A program made the position numbers and the translations under genes. The notes under the pieces were generated by a model. That model saw only the letters and a list, made by a program, of their open reading frames with translations. It had not been told where the DNA came from and searched no databases. Source: an uncultured Fibrobacter sp. (GTDB lineage: Bacteria > Fibrobacterota > Fibrobacteria > Fibrobacterales > Fibrobacteraceae). From it: a stretch of 17,711 nt of DNA. Of the stretch, positions 1 through 7,373 are shown one piece after another (within the stretch, counting starts at the first letter, position 1; each line of letters opens with the position of its first letter). The stretch is from positions 1 through 17,711 of the forward strand of contig CAMZFJ010000010.1 in NCBI GenBank assembly GCA_947306025.1. The letters run 5' to 3'.

Positions 1-55
1 AAAACGCAAAAAAATAAGAATCTGGAAGACCTCTTTTGTGCCAAAATGGACACAA
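1..55. repeat. Terminal direct repeat, left copy (assembly overlap)
   Basis: Exact 55-base match to 17657-17711. The length equals a common assembler k-mer, so this is best read as the circular overlap and not as a biological long terminal repeat. It holds the 5' leader of the relaxase gene. Confidence 0.95.
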
Positions 56-60
56 GGAGG
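30..60 (+). promoter_or_regulatory. Hairpin that can mask the relaxase ribosome binding site
   Basis: CCTC (30-33) and TTGTG (36-40) can pair with CACAA (51-55) and GAGG (57-60) around a ten-base loop. The GAGG is part of the AAGGAGG ribosome binding site (54-60) of the relaxase gene. Pairing would hide that site, giving a way to keep relaxase translation low. The complementarity is visible; the regulatory role is inference. Confidence 0.4.
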
Positions 61-68
61 TTTTTTTC

Positions 69-2354
69 ATGGCTACATATCATTTGAGAGTGAAGAACGA
101 CACACAGCCGAGCGGGAAAAAAATATCAGCGAAAAGTCATGCCGATTATATTTTTCGTGAGGACGGTAAATCTCATGCGGATTATATAAATCGTGAAGGG
201 GCGCAGAACGACCGAACTGATTGTGTGTTTAAGGGAAGTCAACTGCCGAAGTGGGCGAAAGGGTCGGCACAAAAGTTTTTCAGCGCGGCTACCCGCTACG
301 AGAGTAAAGGAAATCGCCGGTATAAAGAAATCGAATTGTCTTTGCCCAACGAATTGACTCTGGAACAGAATCGCGAAATTGTCGATAAATTTATCGCTGA
401 CCATTTGTCGAATCACTATTATGCGTATGCGATACACGAGAAAGCGGGCGAGTTATCTGGCGAAAGGCATCCCCACGTTCATATCATGTTTTCCGAACGG
501 CTAATTGATGATGTGGAGAAAAAGTGCGAGCGACCGGCGTATAGATATTTTCGCCGAGCTGCACGACCGCTAAAAGGCGAGCAGGTTGCCAGTTTTAAGC
601 GTTGTCGTGAACATGGTGCTCCTAAAGCCCCAAAATGGCATGACAAAAAATATCTCTGTGAAATGCGAGCAGATTTTGCCCGAATCCAAAACGAGGTGCT
701 GGCGAAAAACGGCTTTTCCATTCGTGTTGACCATCGGTCGTTGAAAGCGCAACAAAGCGAAGCGGCAGAACACGGTAATGACTTTTTGTCAAAGGTCTAT
801 AAGAGAATGCCCGAATCGTACATAGGAATAATATCGTCACACGAAGACGACGGACTTGCCAAAGACGTTAAGAGATTTCGAGAAAACGTGCAAGGTCGTC
901 AGCATTCTTTGTTTCAAGACGACGTAAAAAAGAAGACGGCAGCAGAAGAAGAGACGAAATTTTTAGTCAGGGAAGCCGAACAAGCTTGGTTTTTTCTTTC
1001 AAATTCTCCAGCTTATAAATCGGCAAACATGGAAGATGAAACATTGAACGGATTAAATCAAGGTATTTTGTCCGGACTGGCAAGAATTCAGAAACAGAAA
1101 AGAAAAATAGTTGGCTTTTTGGGTGCCAGAGAACAAGCGCGGAAAGAATATCTGTCGGCGACGGATTATAAGTTCCTTCAAGACTACGAAAATAAAATGA
1201 GACAATGTGAGGATTTGGAGAGGCTCTCAAAAGAACTCATTCCGCCTACTGGAAAATATCTCGAAGATACCCAAGCCTTTCAAACGGTTATGCGCGGTAT
1301 AGAGAAAAAAGTTTGTGACTTGCGTTCGTTCCTTGCGCAAAGCAATTCGCAATACTGGGCGATTCTTGGCAAATTGGAAGAGCCATACCGGCGGAAAAAT
1401 GTTGAGCTTGTCATGCACAGACTTTTACAAAGTGATATTGATGTATTGAGGGAATTAAAGAAAACAAGCACCGCTGTCCTCAAAAACCTTGATGCTTTAA
1501 AAGCAAAAATTGAAGTGAAAGAAATACCCAAAACGATGTTCACGGCGAGAGAAGTTCGCAACCATTTGTTTGAGCAGTATCGTTCCTTGAAAAAACAACG
1601 TGAAGCGGCTATTGATACTTGCAATCGCTTGATGCTTAAACGTATTTTCCCCTCTGAGGCTATTTCCCTTGCCAAGAATTTTTTCGTTCTCGACGGCTTT
1701 AAAAAATTGCGCACCGAGCAAGAGGAATACGAAAAAGCTTTGGCTAAGTATGAGCGAGAAACGTCGGAAAATCGCGAGCGGGAACTTTTGTTCTCCCACA
1801 GAAAATGGAATAATCGGGCTGAAATGTTTCAAGCTCAATATTACCTCACGAAGACAAAAATCAATTTGGAAGAGACAGGGCGCAGGCTCTCAGAAATCAA
1901 AATCCGACTGGAAAACGAATCAACGCGCTTGGGAAATTTGTGCAAAACGAAGGAAGCGCAAGAAAAAATCGCGCTCCTCGCCGCCGACATTCTTCATAAA
2001 AACTTGAAAATTGTTTTGGAGTACGAAGAGGCAAAAAAGCGCGTTGGCGATTTATACGAAAAGTTACAGGAAGCAAAAAAACGGTTTAACGCTTTCGATG
2101 AGGGATATAGGAGCTTGAAGCAAAATCGCGTGTATCGCGTTATTCAGCCGGAAAGCAACTCGACCAAAACTTCCGCTTTGAAGGAAAATGAGTTGGTGGC
2201 GATAATTGCTGATGCGCTTCTGGGTGAACCATATGCCGTTCAATTAGTTGCTCGTTTTGGCGACAACAACCTCGAAATGGAAAAGGACTGGGAGATGATG
2301 AGTGAACTCGATAAAGACGAACTTATTAACAGAAAGATGGTGAGGGAGTTGTAA
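69..2354 (+). CDS. MobA/MobL-family relaxase with long coiled-coil C-terminus
   Basis: This is the conjugative relaxase that would nick the plasmid at oriT, stay bound to the 5' end through a tyrosine and lead the strand into a recipient. The start is ATG 69, because AAGGAGG lies eight bases upstream; an in-frame TTG at 36 has no site. The protein is 761 aa. The HUH-type metal motif HPHVH is at residues 134-138. The N-terminus has two close copies of SHADYI with tyrosines 27 and 39, the likely catalytic region. The family core is about the first 250 residues; the remainder (about 280-740) is charged, rich in Lys, Glu, Leu and Arg and looks like coiled coil, making the protein longer than many relatives. 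On the circle it lies 75 bases behind the toxin gene and may be co-transcribed. The relaxase call is firm, the subfamily less so. Confidence 0.88.
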   Translation: MATYHLRVKNDTQPSGKKISAKSHADYIFREDGKSHADYINREGAQNDRTDCVFKGSQLPKWAKGSAQKFFSAATRYESKGNRRYKEIELSLPNELTLEQNREIVDKFIADHLSNHYYAYAIHEKAGELSGERHPHVHIMFSERLIDDVEKKCERPAYRYFRRAARPLKGEQVASFKRCREHGAPKAPKWHDKKYLCEMRADFARIQNEVLAKNGFSIRVDHRSLKAQQSEAAEHGNDFLSKVYKRMPESYIGIISSHEDDGLAKDVKRFRENVQGRQHSLFQDDVKKKTAAEEETKFLVREAEQAWFFLSNSPAYKSANMEDETLNGLNQGILSGLARIQKQKRKIVGFLGAREQARKEYLSATDYKFLQDYENKMRQCEDLERLSKELIPPTGKYLEDTQAFQTVMRGIEKKVCDLRSFLAQSNSQYWAILGKLEEPYRRKNVELVMHRLLQSDIDVLRELKKTSTAVLKNLDALKAKIEVKEIPKTMFTAREVRNHLFEQYRSLKKQREAAIDTCNRLMLKRIFPSEAISLAKNFFVLDGFKKLRTEQEEYEKALAKYERETSENRERELLFSHRKWNNRAEMFQAQYYLTKTKINLEETGRRLSEIKIRLENESTRLGNLCKTKEAQEKIALLAADILHKNLKIVLEYEEAKKRVGDLYEKLQEAKKRFNAFDEGYRSLKQNRVYRVIQPESNSTKTSALKENELVAIIADALLGEPYAVQLVARFGDNNLEMEKDWEMMSELDKDELINRKMVREL

Positions 2355-2410
2355 GGTCTGGCGAAAAACTCCGAAGTGGCTCTCGAAAAGTCGGGCAATG
2401 TTCACTTACC

Positions 2411-2432
2411 GCTTATCCTTCGGATAAGCGCG
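2411..2432 (+). other. Hairpin plus ATAAGCGCG, candidate oriT/nic region
   Basis: A perfect 8-bp inverted repeat with a three-base loop (GCTTATCC, TTC, GGATAAGC; 2411-2429) overlaps ATAAGCGCG (2424-2432). MobQ-type oriTs such as RSF1010 and pIP501 have an inverted repeat next to a nic region beginning ATAAGTGCG, which differs from this in one of nine bases; the bases that follow here (AAAA) differ from the usual CCCT. No T tract follows, so it is a poor terminator. It lies between the relaxase and replication genes. The structure is seen directly; the oriT role is an inference by similarity. Confidence 0.35.
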
Positions 2433-2455
2433 AAAAATCCGTATTGTGACGCGGT

Positions 2456-2464
2456 TTATCCACC
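2456..2464 (+). other. DnaA-box-like nonamer
   Basis: TTATCCACC matches the DnaA box TTATCCACA at eight of nine positions and lies 131 bases before the replication gene start. It sits between GTGAC (2446-2450) and GTCAC (2475-2479), which form a 7-bp inverted repeat TTGTGAC/GTCACAA. A single near-match could be chance. Confidence 0.25.
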
Positions 2465-2504
2465 CAAAAAATTTGTCACAACTTAAAAACACCTTCTATA
2501 AGAC

Positions 2505-2533
2505 TTGCTTTTTTCTGTAGAGTGTAGTATCTT
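2505..2533 (+). promoter_or_regulatory. Candidate promoter of the replication gene
   Basis: TTGCTT (2505-2510) is followed after 17 bases by TATCTT (2528-2533), four of six matches to the consensus at each box. Transcription would start near 2540, inside the left arm of the inverted repeat at 2539-2573, so a protein bound there could block it. Confidence 0.35.
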
Positions 2534-2538
2534 CTTAC

Positions 2539-2573
2539 TGTCACTATTAGTAATTTTTCTTCAAATAGTGACA
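2539..2573. promoter_or_regulatory. 10-bp inverted repeat upstream of the replication gene (operator or leader hairpin)
   Basis: TGTCACTATT (2539-2548) and AATAGTGACA (2564-2573) are perfect inverted copies separated by 15 bases, just before GGAGG (2582-2586) and ATG 2595. The half-site TGTCACT also occurs against the -10 box of the XRE gene promoter (AGTGACA, 6772-6778 on this strand). This fits an operator shared by a plasmid repressor, or an RNA hairpin controlling replication protein translation. Confidence 0.45.
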
Positions 2574-2594
2574 CTAACATTGGAGGATTATAAT

Positions 2595-5500
2595 ATGGAT
2601 GCTACGCAAACAATAAACTTTTTCAATCTACTTTTCGCCAGAATACCCATTTCACATTTCTCCTACCTGATGATTTTTTCAAATGGTTACGGAACTACCT
2701 ATCCCTTCATTATTTCTGACGAAACACAAAGGGAACTCATGGCAAAAAAGGCTATTGAACTCTCAAAAGAGGGCTTTGACGTTTGGCACGCTGTAAACCC
2801 CGTTTGCATTGAACCAACCAGTAACAAACGCGGAGATGAAACAACGGTATCTCATCAAACTGCTATTGTTGTTGACATTGACATTTGCTCCGATGCTCAC
2901 AAAAGCGATAATCTCGCCCAATCATTTGAAGAAGCTAAATCTTTTCTGCCTTTTACTCCTTCAATCATTATCAATTCGGGCTATGGGCTTCACGCTTATT
3001 ACATTTGGGCGGAGCCACTTGCAATCACCGACCAAAATCGCGAAGAAATCAAACGACGGAATAATCTGCTTATCGAAGTAGTTCGACAAAAAGCCAACGG
3101 CAAGAAAATTGACGGAGTCGGCGACTTGCCGAGAATACTTAGGACACCCGGCACTTTCAATTACAAACTCGGTAAAGAGAATGCTCCTCTCTGTCACATT
3201 GTCGAACAAAATGACATCCGTTTTTCACCCGCTGAAATCGATGAAAAATTAAATACGCTCTACGTTGAAAAAAAGTCTGAACCTAAAGCGACATCAAATC
3301 TCGATTTTGTTGACGACAATCCTGACTTAAAGCGTTTTCGCATTGAGCATATGCTTGAGCATATTAACGTTGTCGATGGCGAGTACGAAAAATGGTTGAG
3401 CGTCGGCATGGCTTTGAAAAATGAAGGATTCGAGTGTAGCTTATGGGAACAATGGAGTCGCTCTCAACCAGAGTTTAAAGAAGGTGAATGCGAATCTAAA
3501 TGGAACGGTTTCAATCGTCCTGGCTACGGTATAGGAACACTCTTTCAATATGCCACTGAAGGCAACTACGACGAAAAAGAAACTCAACGAGAATTTTATC
3601 AACGCCAATCCTACTCGAAAAAAAATACGCCAACCACACTCGATAAACTCAAAGCTCAACTTAGGGAAAACGCTAAAGCGCAGGCTAACTTCGACGGACA
3701 AAAAAAAGCGGCTCTGGAAACTTTACATAACATTGAAACTTTCGACAGCAAAACTGTTTTCTCCGACGAAGTAATAACTGCGGGAGCTTTCGCTTTCCTT
3801 TTCGACAGACAAGCCTATTCTAATTTCAAGCGTGAGCTTAAACTTTACGGCGATAAACACCCGACGGAAAAAGCCGCCGTCAATGATTGGGTTAATGTTG
3901 TTAAAGGTAAAGCTGAAGAAATTAGCTCTCGGCAAAGCGAGCTTAAAACCCGCCACAATCAAATCCAAGCTCAAATCAATTCGCTCTCTTTTATCACTGA
4001 CAACGACCTTGAAGACTCCTTCGTCTTCCCAGAAGGATACAGCGTCTCGGCTCAAAACGGTATCGTAAAAGTCGACGGCGAAAAAATTATTACGGTTTGT
4101 CGTCGTCCGATAATTATCGCCGGCAAAACTTTTAGTGTCGAAGAAAAAACTTACAAAGTGATTCTCTCTTACATGAATTCTTCGGGAAAGTGGAAAACCC
4201 TACCTGCCACGAGTGCTGCTGTTATAGCTAACAAGAGCAAAATCATTGATTTAGCCGAACTCGGATTACCTGTCACAAGCTCAAACGCCACTCACCTCGT
4301 CGATTTTCTCGATGCTTTCAACGCTCAAAATGAAAAAATTTGCAACATGACCTACACCGTGCCCAGATGTGGCTGGTATCGTTTCAACGACACAGATTTT
4401 TTCATAGATCCGCGCCGTGAATGTATTATGACTGATGACGACAAAAAAGTTTATGTCAGAGTCGATTCGCAAAGCCAATTCGCTAATTCTTTGAAACAAC
4501 GCGGCAGTATTAAAGTTTGGAAACGTGCTTACGAATTGGCAAAAAAATCTCCTGTTGCAAGGATAATATTAGCCGCGTCCATTGCTTCCATTTTACTTAA
4601 AATTTTAGGCGAACGCAATTTTTTGCTTTACATTCACGCGCCGACAAGGGCGGGTAAAACGACCGCTCTTTATCTTGGCGCATCAGCAATCGGCAACGAT
4701 AAGATGATCCGTTCCTTTGACGCCACAAAAAATGGACTCGCCGGTGCCGCCGCTGATGTCAATGACTATGCTTTTCTCGTCGATGAGAAACAAGTCGCCG
4801 ACAATCGCCTCAAGGAAGCTTTCGACAATCTCGTTTATGCTCTCGCCAACGGATTAGGACGCACTAAACTTAACAAGGATTCGACACTGCGCAAACTTGC
4901 TGATTGGAGAACTATCGTCATTATGACTGGTGAAACTCAACTGCTGGCAGATAATGTAACAGGCGGTGCCAATACTCGCTTGCTCTCCATTGCCGCCCCC
5001 AAAGAAATTCTTTCTCCTGATGATTGCAAAACCATTCGCGACATTATTAAAGACCATCACGGGCTTGCTTTCCCTCTCGTCATCGATAAGATTCTTGAAC
5101 TCGGTAAAGAAAAACTGTGCGCTATCTATGAAGATATTGTCGAGACTTTTGTAAAAGCAAATCCCAACCTGCTCAACGAATATTGCAGATACATGGCTGT
5201 CATTGTCCTCGCCGACGCTCTGCTTTGTACCGCGCTTGCCAACGACGAATCTAAAGATACACAAGAAAATTTTGCATTGTTGCTGGACGATGCAAAACTT
5301 TGCGCGAAAGAGATTTTCAAACTTATTCCGACGACAACCGAAATCTCTGATACAGCGAGAGAAAGAGATTTCGTCTTAGGCTTTATTGCTCAGAATCAAA
5401 ATCGCTTCATCGGTGGTAGCGTCGCACTTGAGAAAATTTTGATGGTGTGCGGGCAATTTACCGACGAATATATCTACATTACGGTTGCCGCATTAAAAAA

Positions 5501-5681
5501 AGCCTGTGACGAGGAAGGATTTGATTACAGAAAACTTGCCACTGATTTAGTCGCCGCTGGTTTCTTCGTTCCAAGTAACAAAGTTGAAAAAGGATATAAA
5601 ACCCAGCAAGCGTTTGTCCAGAAGAAAATCGGTAAAGCCAATACTCGTTGCTACCGAATCAGAACTGTAGACGTTCAGTAA
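2595..5681 (+). CDS. Plasmid replication protein: AEP primase, PriCT and DUF927/helicase domains
   Basis: This very likely primes and unwinds the plasmid origin. The start is ATG 2595 with GGAGG eight bases upstream; an in-frame ORF extends upstream but crosses the candidate promoter and operator. The protein is 1028 aa. The archaeo-eukaryotic primase part shows the DxD metal motif at Asp94/Asp96, SGYGLH at 128-133, and a DGVGDLPRILRTPG segment at 173-186. A PriCT-like segment (about 250-320, with EKWLSVGMAL) follows, then a charged linker and a DUF927-like region from about 475. Walker A is APTRAGKTT at 682-690 and Walker B ends in Asp730-Glu731. A strong terminator follows and the iteron region lies immediately downstream. 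No separate iteron-binding Rep protein is encoded, so this protein probably also recognises the origin. Domains are clear; the initiator role is inferred. Confidence 0.85.
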   Translation: MDATQTINFFNLLFARIPISHFSYLMIFSNGYGTTYPFIISDETQRELMAKKAIELSKEGFDVWHAVNPVCIEPTSNKRGDETTVSHQTAIVVDIDICSDAHKSDNLAQSFEEAKSFLPFTPSIIINSGYGLHAYYIWAEPLAITDQNREEIKRRNNLLIEVVRQKANGKKIDGVGDLPRILRTPGTFNYKLGKENAPLCHIVEQNDIRFSPAEIDEKLNTLYVEKKSEPKATSNLDFVDDNPDLKRFRIEHMLEHINVVDGEYEKWLSVGMALKNEGFECSLWEQWSRSQPEFKEGECESKWNGFNRPGYGIGTLFQYATEGNYDEKETQREFYQRQSYSKKNTPTTLDKLKAQLRENAKAQANFDGQKKAALETLHNIETFDSKTVFSDEVITAGAFAFLFDRQAYSNFKRELKLYGDKHPTEKAAVNDWVNVVKGKAEEISSRQSELKTRHNQIQAQINSLSFITDNDLEDSFVFPEGYSVSAQNGIVKVDGEKIITVCRRPIIIAGKTFSVEEKTYKVILSYMNSSGKWKTLPATSAAVIANKSKIIDLAELGLPVTSSNATHLVDFLDAFNAQNEKICNMTYTVPRCGWYRFNDTDFFIDPRRECIMTDDDKKVYVRVDSQSQFANSLKQRGSIKVWKRAYELAKKSPVARIILAASIASILLKILGERNFLLYIHAPTRAGKTTALYLGASAIGNDKMIRSFDATKNGLAGAAADVNDYAFLVDEKQVADNRLKEAFDNLVYALANGLGRTKLNKDSTLRKLADWRTIVIMTGETQLLADNVTGGANTRLLSIAAPKEILSPDDCKTIRDIIKDHHGLAFPLVIDKILELGKEKLCAIYEDIVETFVKANPNLLNEYCRYMAVIVLADALLCTALANDESKDTQENFALLLDDAKLCAKEIFKLIPTTTEISDTARERDFVLGFIAQNQNRFIGGSVALEKILMVCGQFTDEYIYITVAALKKACDEEGFDYRKLATDLVAAGFFVPSNKVEKGYKTQQAFVQKKIGKANTRCYRIRTVDVQ

Positions 5682-5683
5682 AT

Positions 5684-5756
5684 AAAAGCCCCCCTTTCCC
5701 CCTGTTCCCCCCAAACCCAGCTCAGCTAGACACACGGAGAGGGCAGGGCTTTTTTT
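5684..5756 (+). terminator. Rho-independent terminator of the replication gene
   Basis: AAAAGCCC-CCCTTTCC (5684-5699) pairs with GGAGAGGG and, after a CA bulge, GGGCTTTT (5746-5753), followed by a seven-T run (5750-5756). The loop is about 37 bases. It begins two bases after the stop codon, so it ends transcription before the origin. Confidence 0.75.
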
Positions 5757-6031
5757 GTGCGTTACTTTCAAATGGCTTAGTGACGCCAACGAGTAAAACT
5801 TGGTATCGTACTTTCCAAAATGCGATACCACTACGATACCAATACGATACCTAAAAAAGTGTTGATATAGCTACATCTTTTAGTAAAAGTATCGTAGTAT
5901 CGTAAGTATCGTACTATTTTAGGTCTCCTATAGGGAAATTTTTTGTAGTTCTCTCTGTGTATATTTTTTTTCCTTATATACGTGTAAAAAACTGCGATAC
6001 CTGCGATACTGCGATACCAGAGCGATTTTTT

Positions 6032-6049
6032 GGCGTCCTGACGCCATTT
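6032..6049 (+). repeat. Palindromic origin module, copy 1
   Basis: GGCGTC CT GACGCC (6032-6045) is a perfect 6-bp inverted repeat followed by ATTT. The 17 bases GCGTCCTGACGCCATTT recur at 6144-6160. It lies between iterons and looks like a dimeric protein binding site. Confidence 0.6.
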
Positions 6050-6143
6050 ATTAGCTAAAAAGTACGATACCAAATGCGATACCATGCGATACCAAGTACG
6101 ATACCATTTCTGTGGCTGGAGGAACGCTAAAAAAGCCTAAATA

Positions 6144-6160
6144 GCGTCCTGACGCCATTT
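6144..6160 (+). repeat. Palindromic origin module, copy 2
   Basis: Exact second copy of GCGTCCTGACGCCATTT (copy 1 at 6033-6049), 111 bases away. In each case an A-rich run and an AGTACGATACCA iteron follow. A lone half (TGACGCCAA) is at 5781-5789. Confidence 0.6.
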
Positions 6161-6308
6161 GTTGAGTAACACGCTCCGCAAAAAAGTACGATACCAACCC
6201 AAACACCTCAAAAAATACGATACCGCATGTCTCAAAAAAAAATGCGATACCGTGCGATACTACGATACCAACTTGCTCGTCGATGCTTGTCGAAAGTACG
6301 ATACCAAC

Positions 6309-6340
6309 AAAAAAACCGGCGAAGTTTTTTGCTCCGCCGG
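6309..6340 (-). terminator. Rho-independent terminator of the XRE gene
   Basis: On the minus strand CCGGCGGAG pairs with CTTCGCCGG (nine pairs, one G-T) around a CAAAAAA loop and is followed by seven T (6315-6309). It starts three bases after the XRE stop codon and protects the iteron region from transcription. Confidence 0.82.
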
Positions 6341-6343
6341 AGA

Positions 6344-6742
6344 TTACTCCGATAGTTGAGGTGACAGACCTAGCAGCCAATCTGTGTCTATGTTGAGAGT
6401 TTGCACTAGTGCGATTAAATTTTTGAGGCTAGGCTCGCGTGTTCCTGTTTCATATGCGGCGATTAAGGGTCTGGAAACACCTAACAGTTTTGCAAATTCA
6501 GAACGAGTGAAGCCTCGTAATTTACGCATCATCTTGATACGCTCGCCGAAAAGTTTGCGACGCTCCTCTTCTGGCAATTTGAGTGGATTTGACTTAGTAG
6601 TTGATGAAGGATAATCGGTGTTTGAGTTTTCATCGGTTGATTTGTTGAGTTGATTGTTAAAGCGTTCAAAGTTAAGCAAGCCAGTAGCGATAGCAGTCAA
6701 AGGATATTGGCTCAGTTCTTTAGCGAGTTCTCCATTTGTCAT
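6344..6742 (-). CDS. XRE-family transcriptional regulator
   Basis: A 132-aa DNA-binding protein with one helix-turn-helix domain at residues 66-124, containing RGFTRSEFAKLLGVSRPLIA and the ending TREPSLKNLIALVQTLNI typical of the XRE/Cro class. The first 60 residues are polar with a Ser/Thr/Asn-rich stretch (35-52) and no domain I recognise. A GGGAGGGAG site lies just before the ATG. The gene has its own promoter and terminator and sits between the origin and the peroxide genes. A TGTCACT box abuts its -10 and also flanks the replication promoter, so it may control its own synthesis and plasmid replication. The HTH call is firm; the copy-control role is inferred. Confidence 0.85.
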   Translation of the reverse strand: MTNGELAKELSQYPLTAIATGLLNFERFNNQLNKSTDENSNTDYPSSTTKSNPLKLPEEERRKLFGERIKMMRKLRGFTRSEFAKLLGVSRPLIAAYETGTREPSLKNLIALVQTLNIDTDWLLGLSPQLSE

Positions 6743-6771
6743 AGCTTCTCCCTCCCTTGTAGTTTATTCTG

Positions 6772-6806
6772 AGTGACATTATAAAGCGGGGCGGGCTTAG
6801 AATCAA
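6772..6806 (-). promoter_or_regulatory. XRE gene promoter with overlapping TGTCACT box
   Basis: On the minus strand TTGATT (6806-6801) is followed after 17 bases by a perfect TATAAT (6783-6778). TGTCACT (6778-6772) begins on the last base of the -10 box, where a bound repressor would block polymerase. The same seven bases are in the inverted repeat at 2539-2573. Confidence 0.65.
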
Positions 6807-6894
6807 TCGCCGTGCATTTCGTGAAAGAGATTTTTTTTGGGAGTTCCTTTGTCATGAAATCACCAAAGGCTAATGTGATTTGTCTCTTGCTGTA

Positions 6895-6903
6895 TGCTAT
6901 AAT
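6895..6903 (+). promoter_or_regulatory. Extended -10 promoter of the perR-rubrerythrin-catalase unit
   Basis: TGCTATAAT (6895-6903) is a perfect TATAAT with the upstream TG of an extended -10. No good -35 is visible, as is common with this type. Transcription would start about 15 bases before the first possible start codon. I see no clear full PerR box (TTATAATNATTATAA). Confidence 0.5.
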
Positions 6904-6923
6904 CTGAAGTATTCTACTAAGGC

Positions 6924-7358
6924 TTGACAAAGAATAGAAAAGGCTTGACAAAACAAAAACAGATGGTATTAGCGGCAGTGAGAAGCAGAAGTGATCATCC
7001 GACGGCAGATCAAATCTATTTGGAGTTGAGAAAGGAAAACGATAAAATCAGTAAAGGAACGGTATATCGGAATTTGAATCTTCTTTCGGAAAACAAAGAG
7101 ATAACGCATGTGGAGATGTCGTCTGCTGACAGGTACGACGCCAGAACGGACAGACATTACCATGTTGTGTGTAAGAGCTGTGGGGTGATATACGACGCTC
7201 CGATAGAGTATCAAGAGAAGTACGACGAGCAGATTGAGCAGATGACGGGGTTTGTCATTTCCGGACATAAAACTACGTTTGAAGGCTTGTGTCCGAAATG
7301 CAAAGAGAAGCTTGCCTTGCTTTCCGACAAAAACACTCCACAGGAAGGCTTGGGTTAA
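6924..7358 (+). CDS. perR: PerR-type peroxide-sensing regulator (Fur family)
   Basis: A metal-dependent repressor that would release peroxide-defence genes when its Fe-bound form is oxidised. Numbered from TTG 6924 (144 aa), the structural zinc cysteines are Cys83, Cys86, Cys123 and Cys126. The regulatory-site ligands His25, Asp72, His78, His80 and Asp91 line up with His37, Asp85, His91, His93 and Asp104 of Bacillus PerR; the last aspartate is a PerR hallmark. The wing-helix motif KGTVYRNLNLL is at 44-54. The start is uncertain: TTG 6924, TTG 6945 and ATG 6963 are in frame and none has a good ribosome binding site. The two TTG codons lie in near-identical 21-base tandem copies. Rubrerythrin starts 15 bases downstream in the same operon. 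Confidence 0.88.
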   Translation: MTKNRKGLTKQKQMVLAAVRSRSDHPTADQIYLELRKENDKISKGTVYRNLNLLSENKEITHVEMSSADRYDARTDRHYHVVCKSCGVIYDAPIEYQEKYDEQIEQMTGFVISGHKTTFEGLCPKCKEKLALLSDKNTPQEGLG

Positions 7359-7373
7359 AATTAGGAGAGCGAT

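Larger units (their letters stand above)
5802..6305. other. Iteron-type replication origin with 20 nonamer repeats
   Basis: Twenty copies of T(A/G)CGATAC(C/T) occur in 504 bases. Forward copies start at 5821, 5832, 5843, 5993, 6002, 6010, 6063, 6075, 6085, 6097, 6187, 6216, 6243, 6253, 6261 and 6297. Inverted copies start at 5802, 5888, 5896 and 5905, the last three in tandem. Many neighbours are 8-12 bases apart, close to one helical turn. A very AT-rich stretch (about 5930-5990) between the inverted cluster and the main forward array is a candidate melting site. Position next to the replication gene and the lack of any coding sequence support an origin. An operator or copy-control (handcuffing) role for the same repeats is possible. 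Confidence 0.8.

Noticed and set aside
1280..1838. Minus-strand open frames of 113-144 aa inside the relaxase gene
   Set aside because: They are antisense shadows of a well-supported gene, without ribosome binding sites or domain features.
2411..2429. Hairpin as the relaxase terminator
   Set aside because: No T run follows the stem, so it is a weak intrinsic terminator; an oriT-like or other role fits better.
5802..6305. Repeats as a CRISPR array
   Set aside because: Units are only nine bases, irregularly spaced, in both orientations, with no cas genes; they fit iterons.
6739..6951. 70-aa minus-strand open frame before perR
   Set aside because: It covers the xre promoter and the perR promoter, has no ribosome binding site and no recognisable domain.
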